DNA of 64,000 bases from Lysobacter sp. GX 14042 (GCF_021390425.1 NZ_JAJUWY010000007.1:1-64000), one strand, 5' to 3'. Counted from the stretch's first letter, positions 54,228 to 62,794 are shown. The notes: a model not told the origin generated them from the letters alone. Numbers and translations: made by a program.

Positions 54228-54727
54228 ACACCGAACGCGCGGTACTGGCGGGTGGCTGTTTCTGGGGCATGCAGGACCTGATCCGCAAGCGGCCCGGGGT
54301 GCTCTCCACCCGGGTCGGCTACAGCGGTGGCGACGTGCCGAACGCGACCTACCGCAACCACGGCACGCATGCCGAGTCGATCGAGGTCGTGTTCGATCCG
54401 GAGATCGTCGGTTATCGCGACCTGCTGGAGTTCTTCTTCCAGATGCACGACCCGACTACCGAGGACCGGCAGGGCAACGACATCGGCAGTTCCTACCGTT
54501 CGGCGATCTTCTACACCTCCCCGGAGCAGAAGCAGGTGGCCGAGGACACCATCGCCGATGTCGACGCCTCCGGGCTGTGGCCGGGCAAGGTGGTGACCCG
54601 GGTCGAGCCGGTGGGTGACTTCTGGGAAGCCGAGCCGGAGCACCAGGACTACCTGGAGCGGCTGCCGGACGGCTACACCTGCCACTTCGTGCGGCCGGAC
54701 TGGAAGCTGCCGCGGCGCCAGGGCTGA
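54224..54727 (+). CDS. msrA: peptide-methionine (S)-S-oxide reductase MsrA
   Basis: A 167-residue cytosolic enzyme that reduces the S epimer of methionine sulfoxide. The catalytic Cys12 lies in [32 protein letters not shown] and [21 protein letters not shown] are family blocks. It lacks an N-terminal extension and no fused MsrB is present, but it is translationally coupled with msrB. A bidirectional terminator follows 36 bp after its stop. Confidence 0.96.
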   Translation: MNTERAVLAGGCFWGMQDLIRKRPGVLSTRVGYSGGDVPNATYRNHGTHAESIEVVFDPEIVGYRDLLEFFFQMHDPTTEDRQGNDIGSSYRSAIFYTSPEQKQVAEDTIADVDASGLWPGKVVTRVEPVGDFWEAEPEHQDYLERLPDGYTCHFVRPDWKLPRRQG

Positions 54728-54762
54728 AGCGACGCGGCCATAACGGCCGGGGCGCAACAGAA

Positions 54763-54795
54763 ACAAGGCGGCCAGATGGCCGCCTTGTCTGTTTC
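54763..54795. terminator. bidirectional rho-independent terminator
   Basis: ACAAGGCGGCC (54763-54773), AGAT, GGCCGCCTTGT (54778-54788) is a perfect 11-bp stem, with CTGTTTCC after it and GAAA before it, between the convergent msrA and the small lipoprotein gene. T-rich flanks on both strands suit termination from either side. Confidence 0.7.
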
Positions 54796-54810
54796 CATGA
54801 ACGGCGGGGC

Positions 54811-55164
54811 TTACCGCTGGAGGTCGCGATCGGCCTCGTTGATTTCCTGCTCGATCTCCTCGCCGGTGTCCTCGAGGGGATCGTTCTCCATGTACTCGCG
54901 GTCCACCGCGCCGTCACGGACGCGGTCGTCGGCGCGGTATGGATCGTTGACATCACCCATGGTGCGCACGTCGCGATCGCTGCGGTCGAGCGCGTCGTCC
55001 TGCAGGCGCGGGGTGTTCTCGTCGAGGATCGGCTCCGCCGCAGCGGTGGTTGCCGGGGTGTCGACGCGGTCGTCGGCGGTATGGACGCCTGCCTCGCCAC
55101 AGGCGGCGAGCGCCAGGGTGCCGGCGAGTGCAAGGGCGAGGGCCGGGGTGTTGAATCGGGTCAC
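54811..55164 (-). CDS. small acidic lipoprotein (117 aa), unknown
   Basis: Starts with GTG after a strong AGAGGAGAAG ribosome site. The signal is a lipobox type (LALAGTLALAACGEAG, Cys near residue 22). The mature part is very acidic and repetitive in Asp/Glu/Arg (DRSDRDVRTMGDVNDPYRAD, EDTGEEIEQEINEADRD) with no hydrophobic core, so it is probably disordered. No family is recognised. It is monocistronic and its composition recalls the small hydrophilic proteins at 57.6-61.3 kb. Confidence 0.8.
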   Translation of the reverse strand: MTRFNTPALALALAGTLALAACGEAGVHTADDRVDTPATTAAAEPILDENTPRLQDDALDRSDRDVRTMGDVNDPYRADDRVRDGAVDREYMENDPLEDTGEEIEQEINEADRDLQR

Positions 55165-55293
55165 GGTCTTCTCCTCTGGCGGCCCTCTCGCGAGAGCCAT
55201 CGGGTGGCGCCAGGAACACCCTGGCATGGTCCGGGAGGCTCGCAGGCTGCCCGTTAAACTCGGGCTAAGCGCGGGTGAAGGGTGCGTGGGCGT

Positions 55294-56022
55294 TCAGTTC
55301 AGCGGTGGATCGCTGTCGCTGCTGTCATCGCGACCGCTGCCATACCAGAACGCCCGCTCGCGGCCGGGCCGCACCTCCCGCTGGCCGAGTACGCCGAAAC
55401 GCAGGAACAGCCGTGCGTGCTCCAGCACCCCATGGGTGCGCAGCTTCCGCCCGGAGGTGGTGACCGTCTCGCGCAGCACCACGCAGTGCCCGAGCCGGCG
55501 CAGCGCCCGCACGAACGCCAGGTCCTCGCCGGCCGAACGGGACTCGTCGAACCCGCCTGCGGCCTCGTAGGCCGGCCGGGTGCAGAACAGGAAGGCGCCG
55601 CCGGCGATTCCCGCGATGCGGAACAGTGGCGCGGCCACGCGCTGCAACCGCCGTGCACGTGCCGGCGCATCGCCGCCCAGCACCACGCTGGCGCCGCCAC
55701 CGGCCGCGCCCGCGCTCAGCGCCCGCATGGCGGCCTCCAGCACCGGGGCATTGATCCGGGTGTCGGCGTCGACGAAGAACAGCCACGCGCCGCGGGCCTG
55801 CCGCGCTCCGGCGTTGCGGGTGGCGGCGATCTGCCGGTAGTGGACCGATACCACGATTGCGCCGTGCTTGCGCGCCACCGCGGCAGTGGCGTCGGTCGAG
55901 CCGTCGTCGACCACCAGGACCTCGTGCGCCAGCCCGGCGGCGCCGGCCGCTTCGGCGATCGCCTGCAGCGTGCCGCCCAGCAGCGCCTCCTCGTTCCAGG
56001 CAGGGACGACGAAGGAGATCAT
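55294..56022 (-). CDS. family 2 glycosyltransferase
   Basis: A 242-residue GT-A fold enzyme: ISFVVPAWNEEALLGGTLQA at the N terminus, LVVDDGSTDAT, the DxD-type FFVDADTRI, and GGFDESRSAGEDLAFVRALR with the acidic acceptor-side motif. One hydrophobic patch (IAGIAGGAFLFC) may bind the membrane. ATG 56022 overlaps the esterase stop by 4 bp. The long open frame upstream is antisense-like and not family-related. Donor and acceptor are unknown; transfer to a lipid or exported glycan is plausible. Confidence 0.88.
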   Translation of the reverse strand: MISFVVPAWNEEALLGGTLQAIAEAAGAAGLAHEVLVVDDGSTDATAAVARKHGAIVVSVHYRQIAATRNAGARQARGAWLFFVDADTRINAPVLEAAMRALSAGAAGGGASVVLGGDAPARARRLQRVAAPLFRIAGIAGGAFLFCTRPAYEAAGGFDESRSAGEDLAFVRALRRLGHCVVLRETVTTSGRKLRTHGVLEHARLFLRFGVLGQREVRPGRERAFWYGSGRDDSSDSDPPLN

Positions 56023-56885
56023 CTGCCGGGCATCATGGCGGCGACCGCCGACATCGCCGCGGGCAGCACGCTGCCGTGGCCTTCGCCCTCGATCAGCTCG
56101 AACCGGCAATCGGCGCCGAGGCCGGACAGCCGCTCGGCGAACGCGCTGGTGTAGTCGATCATGTGCGGCTCGCCCAGCAGCGCGGCCGCCTGTTCGCCTT
56201 CGATCCGGACGGGCTTTTCCGGGCCGACCCGTTGTTCCTCCGAGCCCACAGTCAGCAGCACCCGGCGGCCGCGGAGCGCGTCGCCGGCATGCCGGTCCAG
56301 TTCGGTGAAGATCCGCTTCCCGTCCCACCACAGCGACGGGCTCGCCGCCGCCCAGGCGCAGAACAGGTCCGGCCGCCGCACCAGCGTGTCGAGCACGAAC
56401 AGTCCGCTGAGCGAATGCCCGGCCAGCACTTGCGCGGACGGATCGACTGGCAGCTGTTCCGCGGCCAGGGGTTGCAGCGTGCCGGCCAGGAGATCGAGGA
56501 ATCGCCCGCAGTCGCCGTCATGGCCCCATTCGCCGCCCCCTCTCGGAGCCGGCACCCCGCCGTGCGCGGGCGGGGTGAAGTCCCGCCGCCGCAATCCCTG
56601 GTCGACAGGGCCTGCGCCTTGCCAGCCGAGGCCGATCACCACCACCGAATCCGCGCGGTCCGCCGCGTCGAGTGCCTGTTGCATGGGCCCCCAGGTCGTG
56701 GGCGCATCCAGCAGCCACAGCAGCGGGAAGCCACCGGGCGGGGGGTCGGCGGCCGGCAGGTGCAACTGGAAGGCATGGTCGGTGCCGGTGTCGGGTTCGA
56801 AACTGGCCATCGGTTGGGGTGCGCTGGCAACAGGGTGTTCCAAGGTCGCGGCGACCCCGTGAACGCGCCGCTTAATGATCGGCAA
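56019..56885 (-). CDS. alpha/beta-hydrolase (IroE/Fes-like esterase family)
   Basis: A 288-residue hydrolase with the nucleophile in LAGHSLSGLFVLDTLVRRP and the His in EGEGHGSVLPA; FCAWAAASPSLWWDGKRI is typical of the IroE/enterochelin-esterase-like group. No signal peptide is visible. The start is uncertain: TTG 56885 gives a complete first strand, while ATG 56810 (MASFEPDTG) would shorten it by 25 residues. It is coupled to the glycosyltransferase gene by an ATGA overlap. A siderophore role is not supported, because no siderophore gene is near. Confidence 0.82.
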   Translation of the reverse strand: MPIIKRRVHGVAATLEHPVASAPQPMASFEPDTGTDHAFQLHLPAADPPPGGFPLLWLLDAPTTWGPMQQALDAADRADSVVVIGLGWQGAGPVDQGLRRRDFTPPAHGGVPAPRGGGEWGHDGDCGRFLDLLAGTLQPLAAEQLPVDPSAQVLAGHSLSGLFVLDTLVRRPDLFCAWAAASPSLWWDGKRIFTELDRHAGDALRGRRVLLTVGSEEQRVGPEKPVRIEGEQAAALLGEPHMIDYTSAFAERLSGLGADCRFELIEGEGHGSVLPAAMSAVAAMMPGR

Positions 56886-56913
56886 CCTGGAGGCCGCCGG
56901 TGGGCGCGCAGCG

Positions 56914-56940
56914 CTTGGATTGTGGCGGGCGGCGCATACC
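56914..56940 (+). promoter_or_regulatory. sigma32-like promoter for the Hsp20 gene
   Basis: CTTGGA (56914-56919), 13 bp, CGCATACC (56933-56940) resembles the heat-shock sigma32 consensus CTTGAA-N13/14-CCCCATNT, 50 bp before the hsp20 start. Confidence 0.4.
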
Positions 56941-56990
56941 TCTGTGGACAGGAGCGGACCAGCCGCTCAAGACGATATGAGGAGAAAGGC

Positions 56991-57455
56991 ATGAACCAGA
57001 TCAACCGCCAGCGGGGCAACTGGCCCCGCAGCCAGGATCCGATGGGCCAGCTGTTCGACCGCCTGTTCGACGGCAGCCTGTTCAACGACAGCAGCAGCGA
57101 CGAGTCTTCCGTGGTGACCAGCCAGTGGGTGCCGCGGGTGGACATCAAGGAGGAGACCGGCCGTTTCGTCCTGTACGCCGACATCCCCGGGGTGGACCCG
57201 GCCGACATCGAGGTACAGATGGACAAGGGCCTGCTCACCATCAAGGGCGAGCGGACCAGCGCCAGCAAGGAAGAGGGTGAGCGCTTCTCGCGCGTCGAGC
57301 GCCGGCATGGCGTGTTCCACCGCCGCTTCGCGTTGCCCGACAGCGCCGATCCCGAGGGCATCACCGCCCACGGTGAGCACGGGGTGCTGGAGATCGTGAT
57401 CCCGAAGCGCCCGGAGACCACGCCGCGGCGGATCCAGGTCGGGAATCGCGGCTGA
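56991..57455 (+). CDS. Hsp20/alpha-crystallin family small heat-shock protein
   Basis: A 154-residue ATP-independent chaperone that holds unfolding proteins. The N-terminal arm (PMGQLFDRLFDGSLF) precedes an alpha-crystallin domain from about residue 45 (VPRVDIKEETGRFVLYADIP, VDPADIEVQMDKGLLTIKGE) with the closing GVLEIVIPKRPE and a short C-terminal tail (RRIQVGNRG). GAGGAGAAAG precedes ATG 56991. A sigma32-like promoter upstream and a terminator at 57520 make it a single-gene transcript. Confidence 0.95.
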   Translation: MNQINRQRGNWPRSQDPMGQLFDRLFDGSLFNDSSSDESSVVTSQWVPRVDIKEETGRFVLYADIPGVDPADIEVQMDKGLLTIKGERTSASKEEGERFSRVERRHGVFHRRFALPDSADPEGITAHGEHGVLEIVIPKRPETTPRRIQVGNRG

Positions 57456-57519
57456 TTCCCTCCGGAGTCCACCCGGGTGCGGCCAAGGGTCTTGCCCGGG
57501 CCAGGCTCGATACCGCTCG

Positions 57520-57555
57520 ACCCGCCAGTTGCCAAGGGCAGCCGGCGGGTTTTTC
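57520..57555 (+). terminator. rho-independent terminator after hsp20
   Basis: ACCCGCC (57520-57526) pairs with GGCGGGT (57544-57550), with an inner TGCC-AAG-GGCA stem, followed by a T run (57550-57554). It lies 64 bp after the hsp20 stop. Confidence 0.7.
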
Positions 57556-57623
57556 CTGTGGGCTTTACGGAGTGGTCACCGGGGCGGGTCGAGCATGGGC
57601 GTCCACCGTACAGGACCAACGCC

Positions 57624-57875
57624 ATGGCCACGCCCCCTCCCACGCCGGGTGATCCGAAGTCCCGGCTGACCCAGCACGCTCCCGACGTGCCGCCCAATGA
57701 CGACCGTGCCGACACCGGCCGCGACACGGGGCTGGAGGGCGGGGCCGACGCGGCCAGCCACACACTCGGTAGCACCAGCGGGGGCGAGCGTGCATCGGCA
57801 GGCCAGGCCGATGAAAACCGCTCCTCGCGCGACCATGGCAACTCGTTGCAGGAACACGACCCGGGAGGACTGTGA
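57624..57875 (+). CDS. small hydrophilic disordered protein (83 aa)
   Basis: Reads MATPPPTPGDPKSRLTQHA and continues with Asp/Gly/Ser-rich sequence (DDRADTGRDTGLEGGADAA, GGERASAGQADENRSSRDHG). There are no cysteines, no signal and almost no large hydrophobic residues, as in hydrophilins. The ribosome site is weak. Its TGA overlaps the ATG of the next small gene (TGATG 57873-57877), which supports both being real and coupled. Function unknown; location after hsp20 hints at stress. Confidence 0.7.
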   Translation: MATPPPTPGDPKSRLTQHAPDVPPNDDRADTGRDTGLEGGADAASHTLGSTSGGERASAGQADENRSSRDHGNSLQEHDPGGL

Positions 57876-58156
57876 TGAACGATCCACGTGAGCAGGACCA
57901 CGATGCCGGCGGGCCCGGCGCCAGTGACCGGAAGCGCGCCTTCGATGCCGATGGCGTGCGCGAGGACGAGCCCACCGCCGAGCGCCTGTTGCGCGAGGCC
58001 GGGCGCGACACGCTGGGCGGTGGGGCAATCGACACCCCGGACGGCGAGCGCACCGAAACGCGGGACCAGCTCGAGGGACTGGGCGGCAGCGGCATCCCTG
58101 CAGTGGACGATGTGCGCAGTGACGTGCCCGACGACGAGTTGAGGGAGAACCGCTGA
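57875..58156 (+). CDS. small acidic hydrophilic protein (93 aa)
   Basis: A charged protein (NDPREQDHDAGGPGASDRKR, VREDEPTAERLLREAGRDT, DDVRSDVPDDELRENR) with short amphipathic stretches and no membrane segment. GGGAGG at 57863-57868 is 6 bp before ATG 57875; a GTG one codon upstream is too close to it. It overlaps the preceding small gene and ends 3 bp before the SDR gene, so the three form an operon. No family recognised. Confidence 0.75.
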   Translation: MNDPREQDHDAGGPGASDRKRAFDADGVREDEPTAERLLREAGRDTLGGGAIDTPDGERTETRDQLEGLGGSGIPAVDDVRSDVPDDELRENR

Positions 58157-58159
58157 GCC

Positions 58160-58831
58160 ATGAAGACCGTCCTGATCACCGGTGCCAACCGCGGCATCGG
58201 GCTCGCCCTGGCCCGGCAGTACATCGAGCGTGGCGACCGGGTCATCGGCGTGTGCCGCCACTCCAGTGACGAGCTGGAAGCCACCGGCGCGCGGGTCGAA
58301 GCCGGCGTTGACGTGACCGATGGCGCGGCGGTTGCCCGACTGGCCTCGCGGCTGGAAGGCGAGTCGATCGACGTGCTGCTGCTCAATGCCGGCGTGCTGG
58401 TGCGCGACGCCTTGGGCAGCCTGGACGAGGACGCCTTCGAGGCGATGCGGCTGCAGTTCGAGGTGAACACCATCGGCCCGTTGCGGGTGGTGCAGGCCTT
58501 GCTGGACCGGCTGCACGACGGCTCCAGCGTGGCGATCATCACCAGCCGCATGGGCTCCATGGCCGACAACGGGTCGGGCGGGTCCTACGGCTACCGTGCT
58601 TCCAAGGCGGCGGTCAATGCGGTCGGCAAATCGCTGGCGGTCGACCTGGCGCCGCGCGGGATCGCGGTACTGCTGCTGCACCCGGGCTACGTGGCCACCG
58701 ACATGGTGGGTGGCAAGGGCGACGTGCAGCCGGCGCAGGCCGCCGCCGGGCTCATCGAGCGCATCGACGAGCTCGGGCTGGACGACAGCGGCAGCTTCTG
58801 GCACGCGAAGGGGGACCCGCTCCCCTGGTAG
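58160..58831 (+). CDS. short-chain dehydrogenase/reductase
   Basis: A 223-residue SDR with cofactor motif TGANRGIGLALARQY, the LLLNAGVL motif in place of NNAG, and the catalytic YRASK in GGSYGYRASKAAVNAVGKSL; a Ser is in IITSRMGSMAD. It resembles bacterial homologues of the CsgA/sniffer type, which act on carbonyl compounds. The substrate is unknown. It is 3 bp after the small acidic gene and likely co-transcribed with the two small hydrophilic proteins. Confidence 0.9.
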   Translation: MKTVLITGANRGIGLALARQYIERGDRVIGVCRHSSDELEATGARVEAGVDVTDGAAVARLASRLEGESIDVLLLNAGVLVRDALGSLDEDAFEAMRLQFEVNTIGPLRVVQALLDRLHDGSSVAIITSRMGSMADNGSGGSYGYRASKAAVNAVGKSLAVDLAPRGIAVLLLHPGYVATDMVGGKGDVQPAQAAAGLIERIDELGLDDSGSFWHAKGDPLPW

Positions 58832-59104
58832 CTGGAGGCGCTGGTGGAACACTGTGTTGCGTGACAATGGGTGATCGGGTCGTTAGGGTTGCGTGATTCG
58901 CCGCGCCCTGATGCCGATGCTGCCGCCAGGCAGTGACCGGGGCGCTTTTCCGGCGCAAGACGATCCACCTGCCTGCGGCGCCAATGCGCGCGCCGCGTCC
59001 GACGCCCTTTTCCTGCGTCCCGTCGACCCCTGCCGTCGACTCCGGTCGGTTCGCCTGCGCCCTGCAGGCACCCATGCCTGCCCTGACCGGAGGACCCACT
59101 GCCC

Positions 59105-60802
59105 GTGGATGGTTTCTCGTTCTACCAGCTCCAGACCTCGACCGTGCTGTTGCTGCTGCTTGCGTTCTACGGCGGCACCTTCCTGTTGTCGATGCGGATC
59201 GGGCGCAAGAGCGAGAACGTCGACGGGTACATGAATTCCACCGGCGCGGTCGGCTTCGGCATCTCCGCCGCCAGCATGACCGCGACCTGGATCTGGGCCG
59301 CCTCGTTCTATGCCGCCGCCACCTCCGGCTACAAGTACGGCATCTCCGGGCCGATCCACTACGGGCTGTGGGGGGCGCTGATGATCCTGTTCATCTATCC
59401 CTTCGGCATGCGCTTCCGCAAGCTGGCGCCCGAGGCGCACACCTTGGCGGAGATCATCCACGCCCGCCACGGACGTTCCAGCCAGCTGATCCTCGCCGGC
59501 TCGAACATCGTCGGCAGCCTGATCAGCCTGATGGCCAACTTCACCGCCGCCGGCGCGCTGGTGGCGATGCTCTCGCCGCTGGAGTTCGTGCACGGGGTAC
59601 TGATCGCCGGCGTCGGCACGCTCGCGTACACGCTGTGGTCCGGGTTCCGGGCCTCGGTGCTGACCGACGTGGTGCAGGTGGCGGCGATGCTGGGCGCGGC
59701 CGCGATCATCATTCCGGCGGTGTTCTTCAGTGCCGGCGGCACCGAGGTGGTCAGCCAGGGCTGGGACCGCTTCACCGCCGAGCAGGCCAGCCTGTTCTCG
59801 AAGACCGCGTTCCTGGAGCAGGGCGCACCGTACTTCGCCGCGGTGCTCGCCTATGCGATCGGCAACCAGACCATTGCCCAGCGGCTGTTCGCGGTGCGCG
59901 AGGACATGATCAAGCCGACCTTCATCTCGGCCACCATCTCCTACGGGGCGACGGTGATCGGCCTGGGCATGCTCGGCGTGGTCGCCTTGATGGTGGGCCT
60001 GGAGCCGGCCGGGGGCGACCACAACAACCTGATCCCGCAGATGGCCTCGAACTATCTCAGCCCGGTGCTGATCGGGGTGTTCTTCGTCATGGTCATCGGC
60101 TCGCTGTCCTCGACCGCGGACTCGGACCTGGCGGCGCTGTCGTCGATCGTCATGGCCGACATCTACGGCCGCAACCTGGCCCGAGGCCGGGTCGATCCCA
60201 GGGTCATGCTGTGGGTCGGCCGCCTGACCATGATCGCGGCGACCACCGCGGGCCTGGTGTTCGCCAGCTACCGCATCGACATCCTCGCGCTGCTGGTGTT
60301 CGTCGGCGCGCTGTGGGGCTCGATCGTGTTCCCGGTGATCGCCAGCCTGTACTGGCCGAAGGTCGACAACCGGGCATTCACCGTCTCGGTGCTGGTCTCG
60401 CTGGTGGTGTTCTGCGCGGTGCGTTTCGGGCTGGTGCCGCTGGACGGGACGGGCGCGCTGCTGCTGGAGGCGTTCGCGACCATCGGTGCCGGCGTGGTGC
60501 TGGGGCTGATGGCCTTCGGCTTCTTCGGCATCAGGGCCGGGCTGTTGGTCGGCATCGGTGCCGCGCTGGGCCTCGCCCCGTTCACCCTGGGCTTTCTGCG
60601 TGACTACACGGTGTTGCTGAGCTCGCTCAACGCCTACGGCGTGAGCACCGTGGTCTGCACCCTGCTGAGCATTCGCAGCAACGAGGACTTCGACTTCGAC
60701 CTGATCCGCCGGCGGGTCACCGCCTTCCACGAGCAAGACCACGGCGCCGTTGAGCCGGGCATGGACGTGGCGCATGGCGCCGGCCAGCCCGGCCGCGCCT
60801 GA
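59105..60802 (+). CDS. sodium:solute symporter (SSS) family transporter
   Basis: A 565-residue inner-membrane protein starting with GTG, about 11 bp after GGAGG. Roughly thirteen hydrophobic segments follow the SSS pattern; the family signature region is GSLSSTADSDLAALSSIVMA near residue 340, and GFGISAASMTATWIWAASFY lies in the first core helix. The C terminus (DFDLIRRRVTAFHEQDHG) is soluble and acidic. Na+-driven uptake of an organic solute such as a carboxylate or urea-like compound is probable; the exact substrate is unknown. A 43-residue membrane protein gene follows 23 bp downstream. Confidence 0.92.
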   Translation: MDGFSFYQLQTSTVLLLLLAFYGGTFLLSMRIGRKSENVDGYMNSTGAVGFGISAASMTATWIWAASFYAAATSGYKYGISGPIHYGLWGALMILFIYPFGMRFRKLAPEAHTLAEIIHARHGRSSQLILAGSNIVGSLISLMANFTAAGALVAMLSPLEFVHGVLIAGVGTLAYTLWSGFRASVLTDVVQVAAMLGAAAIIIPAVFFSAGGTEVVSQGWDRFTAEQASLFSKTAFLEQGAPYFAAVLAYAIGNQTIAQRLFAVREDMIKPTFISATISYGATVIGLGMLGVVALMVGLEPAGGDHNNLIPQMASNYLSPVLIGVFFVMVIGSLSSTADSDLAALSSIVMADIYGRNLARGRVDPRVMLWVGRLTMIAATTAGLVFASYRIDILALLVFVGALWGSIVFPVIASLYWPKVDNRAFTVSVLVSLVVFCAVRFGLVPLDGTGALLLEAFATIGAGVVLGLMAFGFFGIRAGLLVGIGAALGLAPFTLGFLRDYTVLLSSLNAYGVSTVVCTLLSIRSNEDFDFDLIRRRVTAFHEQDHGAVEPGMDVAHGAGQPGRA

Positions 60803-60825
60803 ACCACACGACGGAGGACGACGAA

Positions 60826-60957
60826 ATGAATGACATCCTGATGACCGCCTACATCCTGGTCTGGCCGATCCTGGTCGCGATCATGATGTTCGTCATGGGC
60901 CGGGCCGTCGTGCGCGATTTCCTGCGCGCCCGGCGGAACGGCGAGGACATGGTCTGA
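60826..60957 (+). CDS. putative transporter small subunit (43 aa)
   Basis: A single-span membrane peptide: MNDILMTAYILVWPILVAIM, then MFVMGRAVVRDFLRARRNGEDMV. It has one hydrophobic helix and a basic cytosolic tail. GGAGG at about 60813-60817 precedes ATG 60826. Similar tiny proteins are encoded next to SSS and NSS transporters and are annotated as small transporter subunits. Placement 23 bp after the symporter gene supports a joint role. Confidence 0.8.
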   Translation: MNDILMTAYILVWPILVAIMMFVMGRAVVRDFLRARRNGEDMV

Positions 60958-61025
60958 CCCGGTGATCGCGGTGAGCTAACGCCCCCGGTGCAAGTCTGGA
61001 CGCGAACCCTGATTGGAGGATCACG

Positions 61026-61334
61026 ATGACCGGCCATGACAACGACCGCGAACGACAGGTAGACCGTGGCCGCAGTGGCCAGCCCGGCGGTGCGTACGCC
61101 GGCGGCGAGGCCAGCGGACACAAGCAGGGGCTCCACCAGCCCGACGACGACAAGCGGGTGGAGGACGCACTCGACACCGTGCGCCTGCGCGACAGTGGCG
61201 CGGCCGTCGAGGATCAGGTCCGCGACAAGCGCGGGAAGGGCGTGCGTGGCGGCTACGACGACTCCGTCGATAGCCAGGCGGGCGACGGCCCGGTGAGTGA
61301 CGAACAGGTCGCCCGTTCCCCCCGCAACACCTGA
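61026..61334 (+). CDS. small hydrophilic protein (102 aa), unknown
   Basis: Gly/Asp/Arg/Gln-rich sequence without hydrophobic core or cysteine (MTGHDNDRERQVDRGRSGQP, DKRVEDALDTVRLRDSGAA, RGKGVRGGYDDSVDSQAG). TGGAGG lies 6-11 bp before ATG 61026. It resembles the proteins at 57.6-58.2 kb in composition, with shared wording such as DTVRLRDSGAA-like amphipathic stretches, but no clear alignment was made. Function unknown; probably intrinsically disordered. Confidence 0.72.
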   Translation: MTGHDNDRERQVDRGRSGQPGGAYAGGEASGHKQGLHQPDDDKRVEDALDTVRLRDSGAAVEDQVRDKRGKGVRGGYDDSVDSQAGDGPVSDEQVARSPRNT

Positions 61335-61425
61335 GGCCCCGACTCCCGGATCGGCCTCAAGACTTTGCGCCTCGTGCCGTTAGGGTCCCGGGGTGTTCCC
61401 GACCGGGAACCTGCAGGAGGCGGGC

Positions 61426-62673
61426 GTGCGGCCGGTAAGCGCGGAAGAGGTCGAAATCGGCAAGCCGCTGCCGTGGTCGGTGTACGACCGCGACGGTGCC
61501 CTGCTGTTCGGGCAGGGCATGGTGGTCGCGGGCGAGGCGCACCTGGGCATCGTGCTTGCGCGCGGCATGATCGTCCCGGAAACCGCCACCAGCGCCGGCC
61601 AGCTGGAGCCCCCGACGGAGGATCTGCCGGACCCGGCGGCCACCAGCGACGGGGACCCGGCTGCGGCCGGGGATGACGATCAGGATGCCGGAGCCGATCC
61701 CGGGCCGGAAGCGGAACCGGAGGGCCTTGGGCTCCCCGGGCTACCGGAAGAACCCCGGCCACCGGTCTTCGCCACCCTGCAGCGCATGCGCGTGGAGCTG
61801 GAGCACCTGCACGCCGCGATCGCCGAGGGCCGTGGCGAGGATCTCGCCCTGCAGGTCCTGGACCTGGCCATCCGGCTGCGCGCGCTGGTCGGCCGCGACG
61901 CCGACGCGGCACTGGCGGCGATGCAGCTGGAAGTGGCCGACGATGCCCACAGCGCCCGGCTGCTGCACGCGGCCACGCTGTGCCAGATGCTGGTGCAGGC
62001 GCTGGAATGGGACGAGGACGAGTCACTCTCGCTGGTCGCTGCCGCACTGACCTTCGATGTCGCGCTCACGCCCATGGCGGCCACCCTCAACCGCCAGGAG
62101 TCGGCGCTCACGCCGGACCAGCGGGCCATGGTCGACGCCCACCCGCAGTTCGGGGTGGAGCTGTTGCGGGTCGCGGGGGTGGACGACGCGGTATGGCTGG
62201 AAGCAATCGCCCACCACCATGAGCGCCTGGACGGCAGCGGCTATCCCGGCGGCCTGCGCGATACCGCGATCTGCCGCGGCGCGCGGTTGCTGGCGATCGT
62301 CGACATCTACTCGGCCATGGTGCGTCCGCGCGCCTGGCGCGAGGCGGTGCATGCCCGCCTCGCCCTGCGCAGCCTGTTCCTTGAGCGTGGCCGGCTGGTG
62401 GACGAGTCGCTTGCCGCCCGGCTGGTGCGCGAGATCGGCGTGTTTCCGCCCGGCACCCCGGTGATGCTGGCCAACGGCGAGGTCGGGGTGGTCTGGCGCC
62501 GTGGCAGCAACGCGACCCACCCGGTGGTCGCCCGGCTGGTGAATGCCAACGGCACCCTTGCGGCGATTCCCGTACGCCGCGACACGGCGCTGGAGGCGTT
62601 CGCGATCACCGCCACGGTGCCGCCGCACAAATACCAGCTGCTGGTCTCCGGCGCGGCCCGGCTGTGGGAGTGA
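61426..62673 (+). CDS. degenerate HD-GYP domain protein
   Basis: A 415-residue protein. The start taken is GTG 61426, which has GCAGGAGG 5 bp upstream; GTG 61393 would add 11 residues without a ribosome site. An N-terminal region (about 1-55) is followed by an acidic linker (DLPDPAATSDGDPAAAGDDD), a helical section, and an HD-GYP-like domain (about 190-340). HHERLDGSGYPGGL and LLAIVDIYSAM are intact, but the HDIGK motif reads TFDVAL, so a metal ligand is lost. It may bind rather than cleave cyclic di-GMP. A C-terminal domain of about 80 residues resembles an HD-GYP companion domain. Confidence 0.85.
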   Translation: MRPVSAEEVEIGKPLPWSVYDRDGALLFGQGMVVAGEAHLGIVLARGMIVPETATSAGQLEPPTEDLPDPAATSDGDPAAAGDDDQDAGADPGPEAEPEGLGLPGLPEEPRPPVFATLQRMRVELEHLHAAIAEGRGEDLALQVLDLAIRLRALVGRDADAALAAMQLEVADDAHSARLLHAATLCQMLVQALEWDEDESLSLVAAALTFDVALTPMAATLNRQESALTPDQRAMVDAHPQFGVELLRVAGVDDAVWLEAIAHHHERLDGSGYPGGLRDTAICRGARLLAIVDIYSAMVRPRAWREAVHARLALRSLFLERGRLVDESLAARLVREIGVFPPGTPVMLANGEVGVVWRRGSNATHPVVARLVNANGTLAAIPVRRDTALEAFAITATVPPHKYQLLVSGAARLWE

Positions 62674-62794
62674 GCATGCCCCGCCGGTACCGGCGCCGCG
62701 CCTGAACAGCCCGCGGCCGCGGCGCGGTCCTTCACTGTTGTTTGCCCGGGCACGCCGGAGACTCTCCCTTCCCATCGAGAGTCCGGAGAATCCC

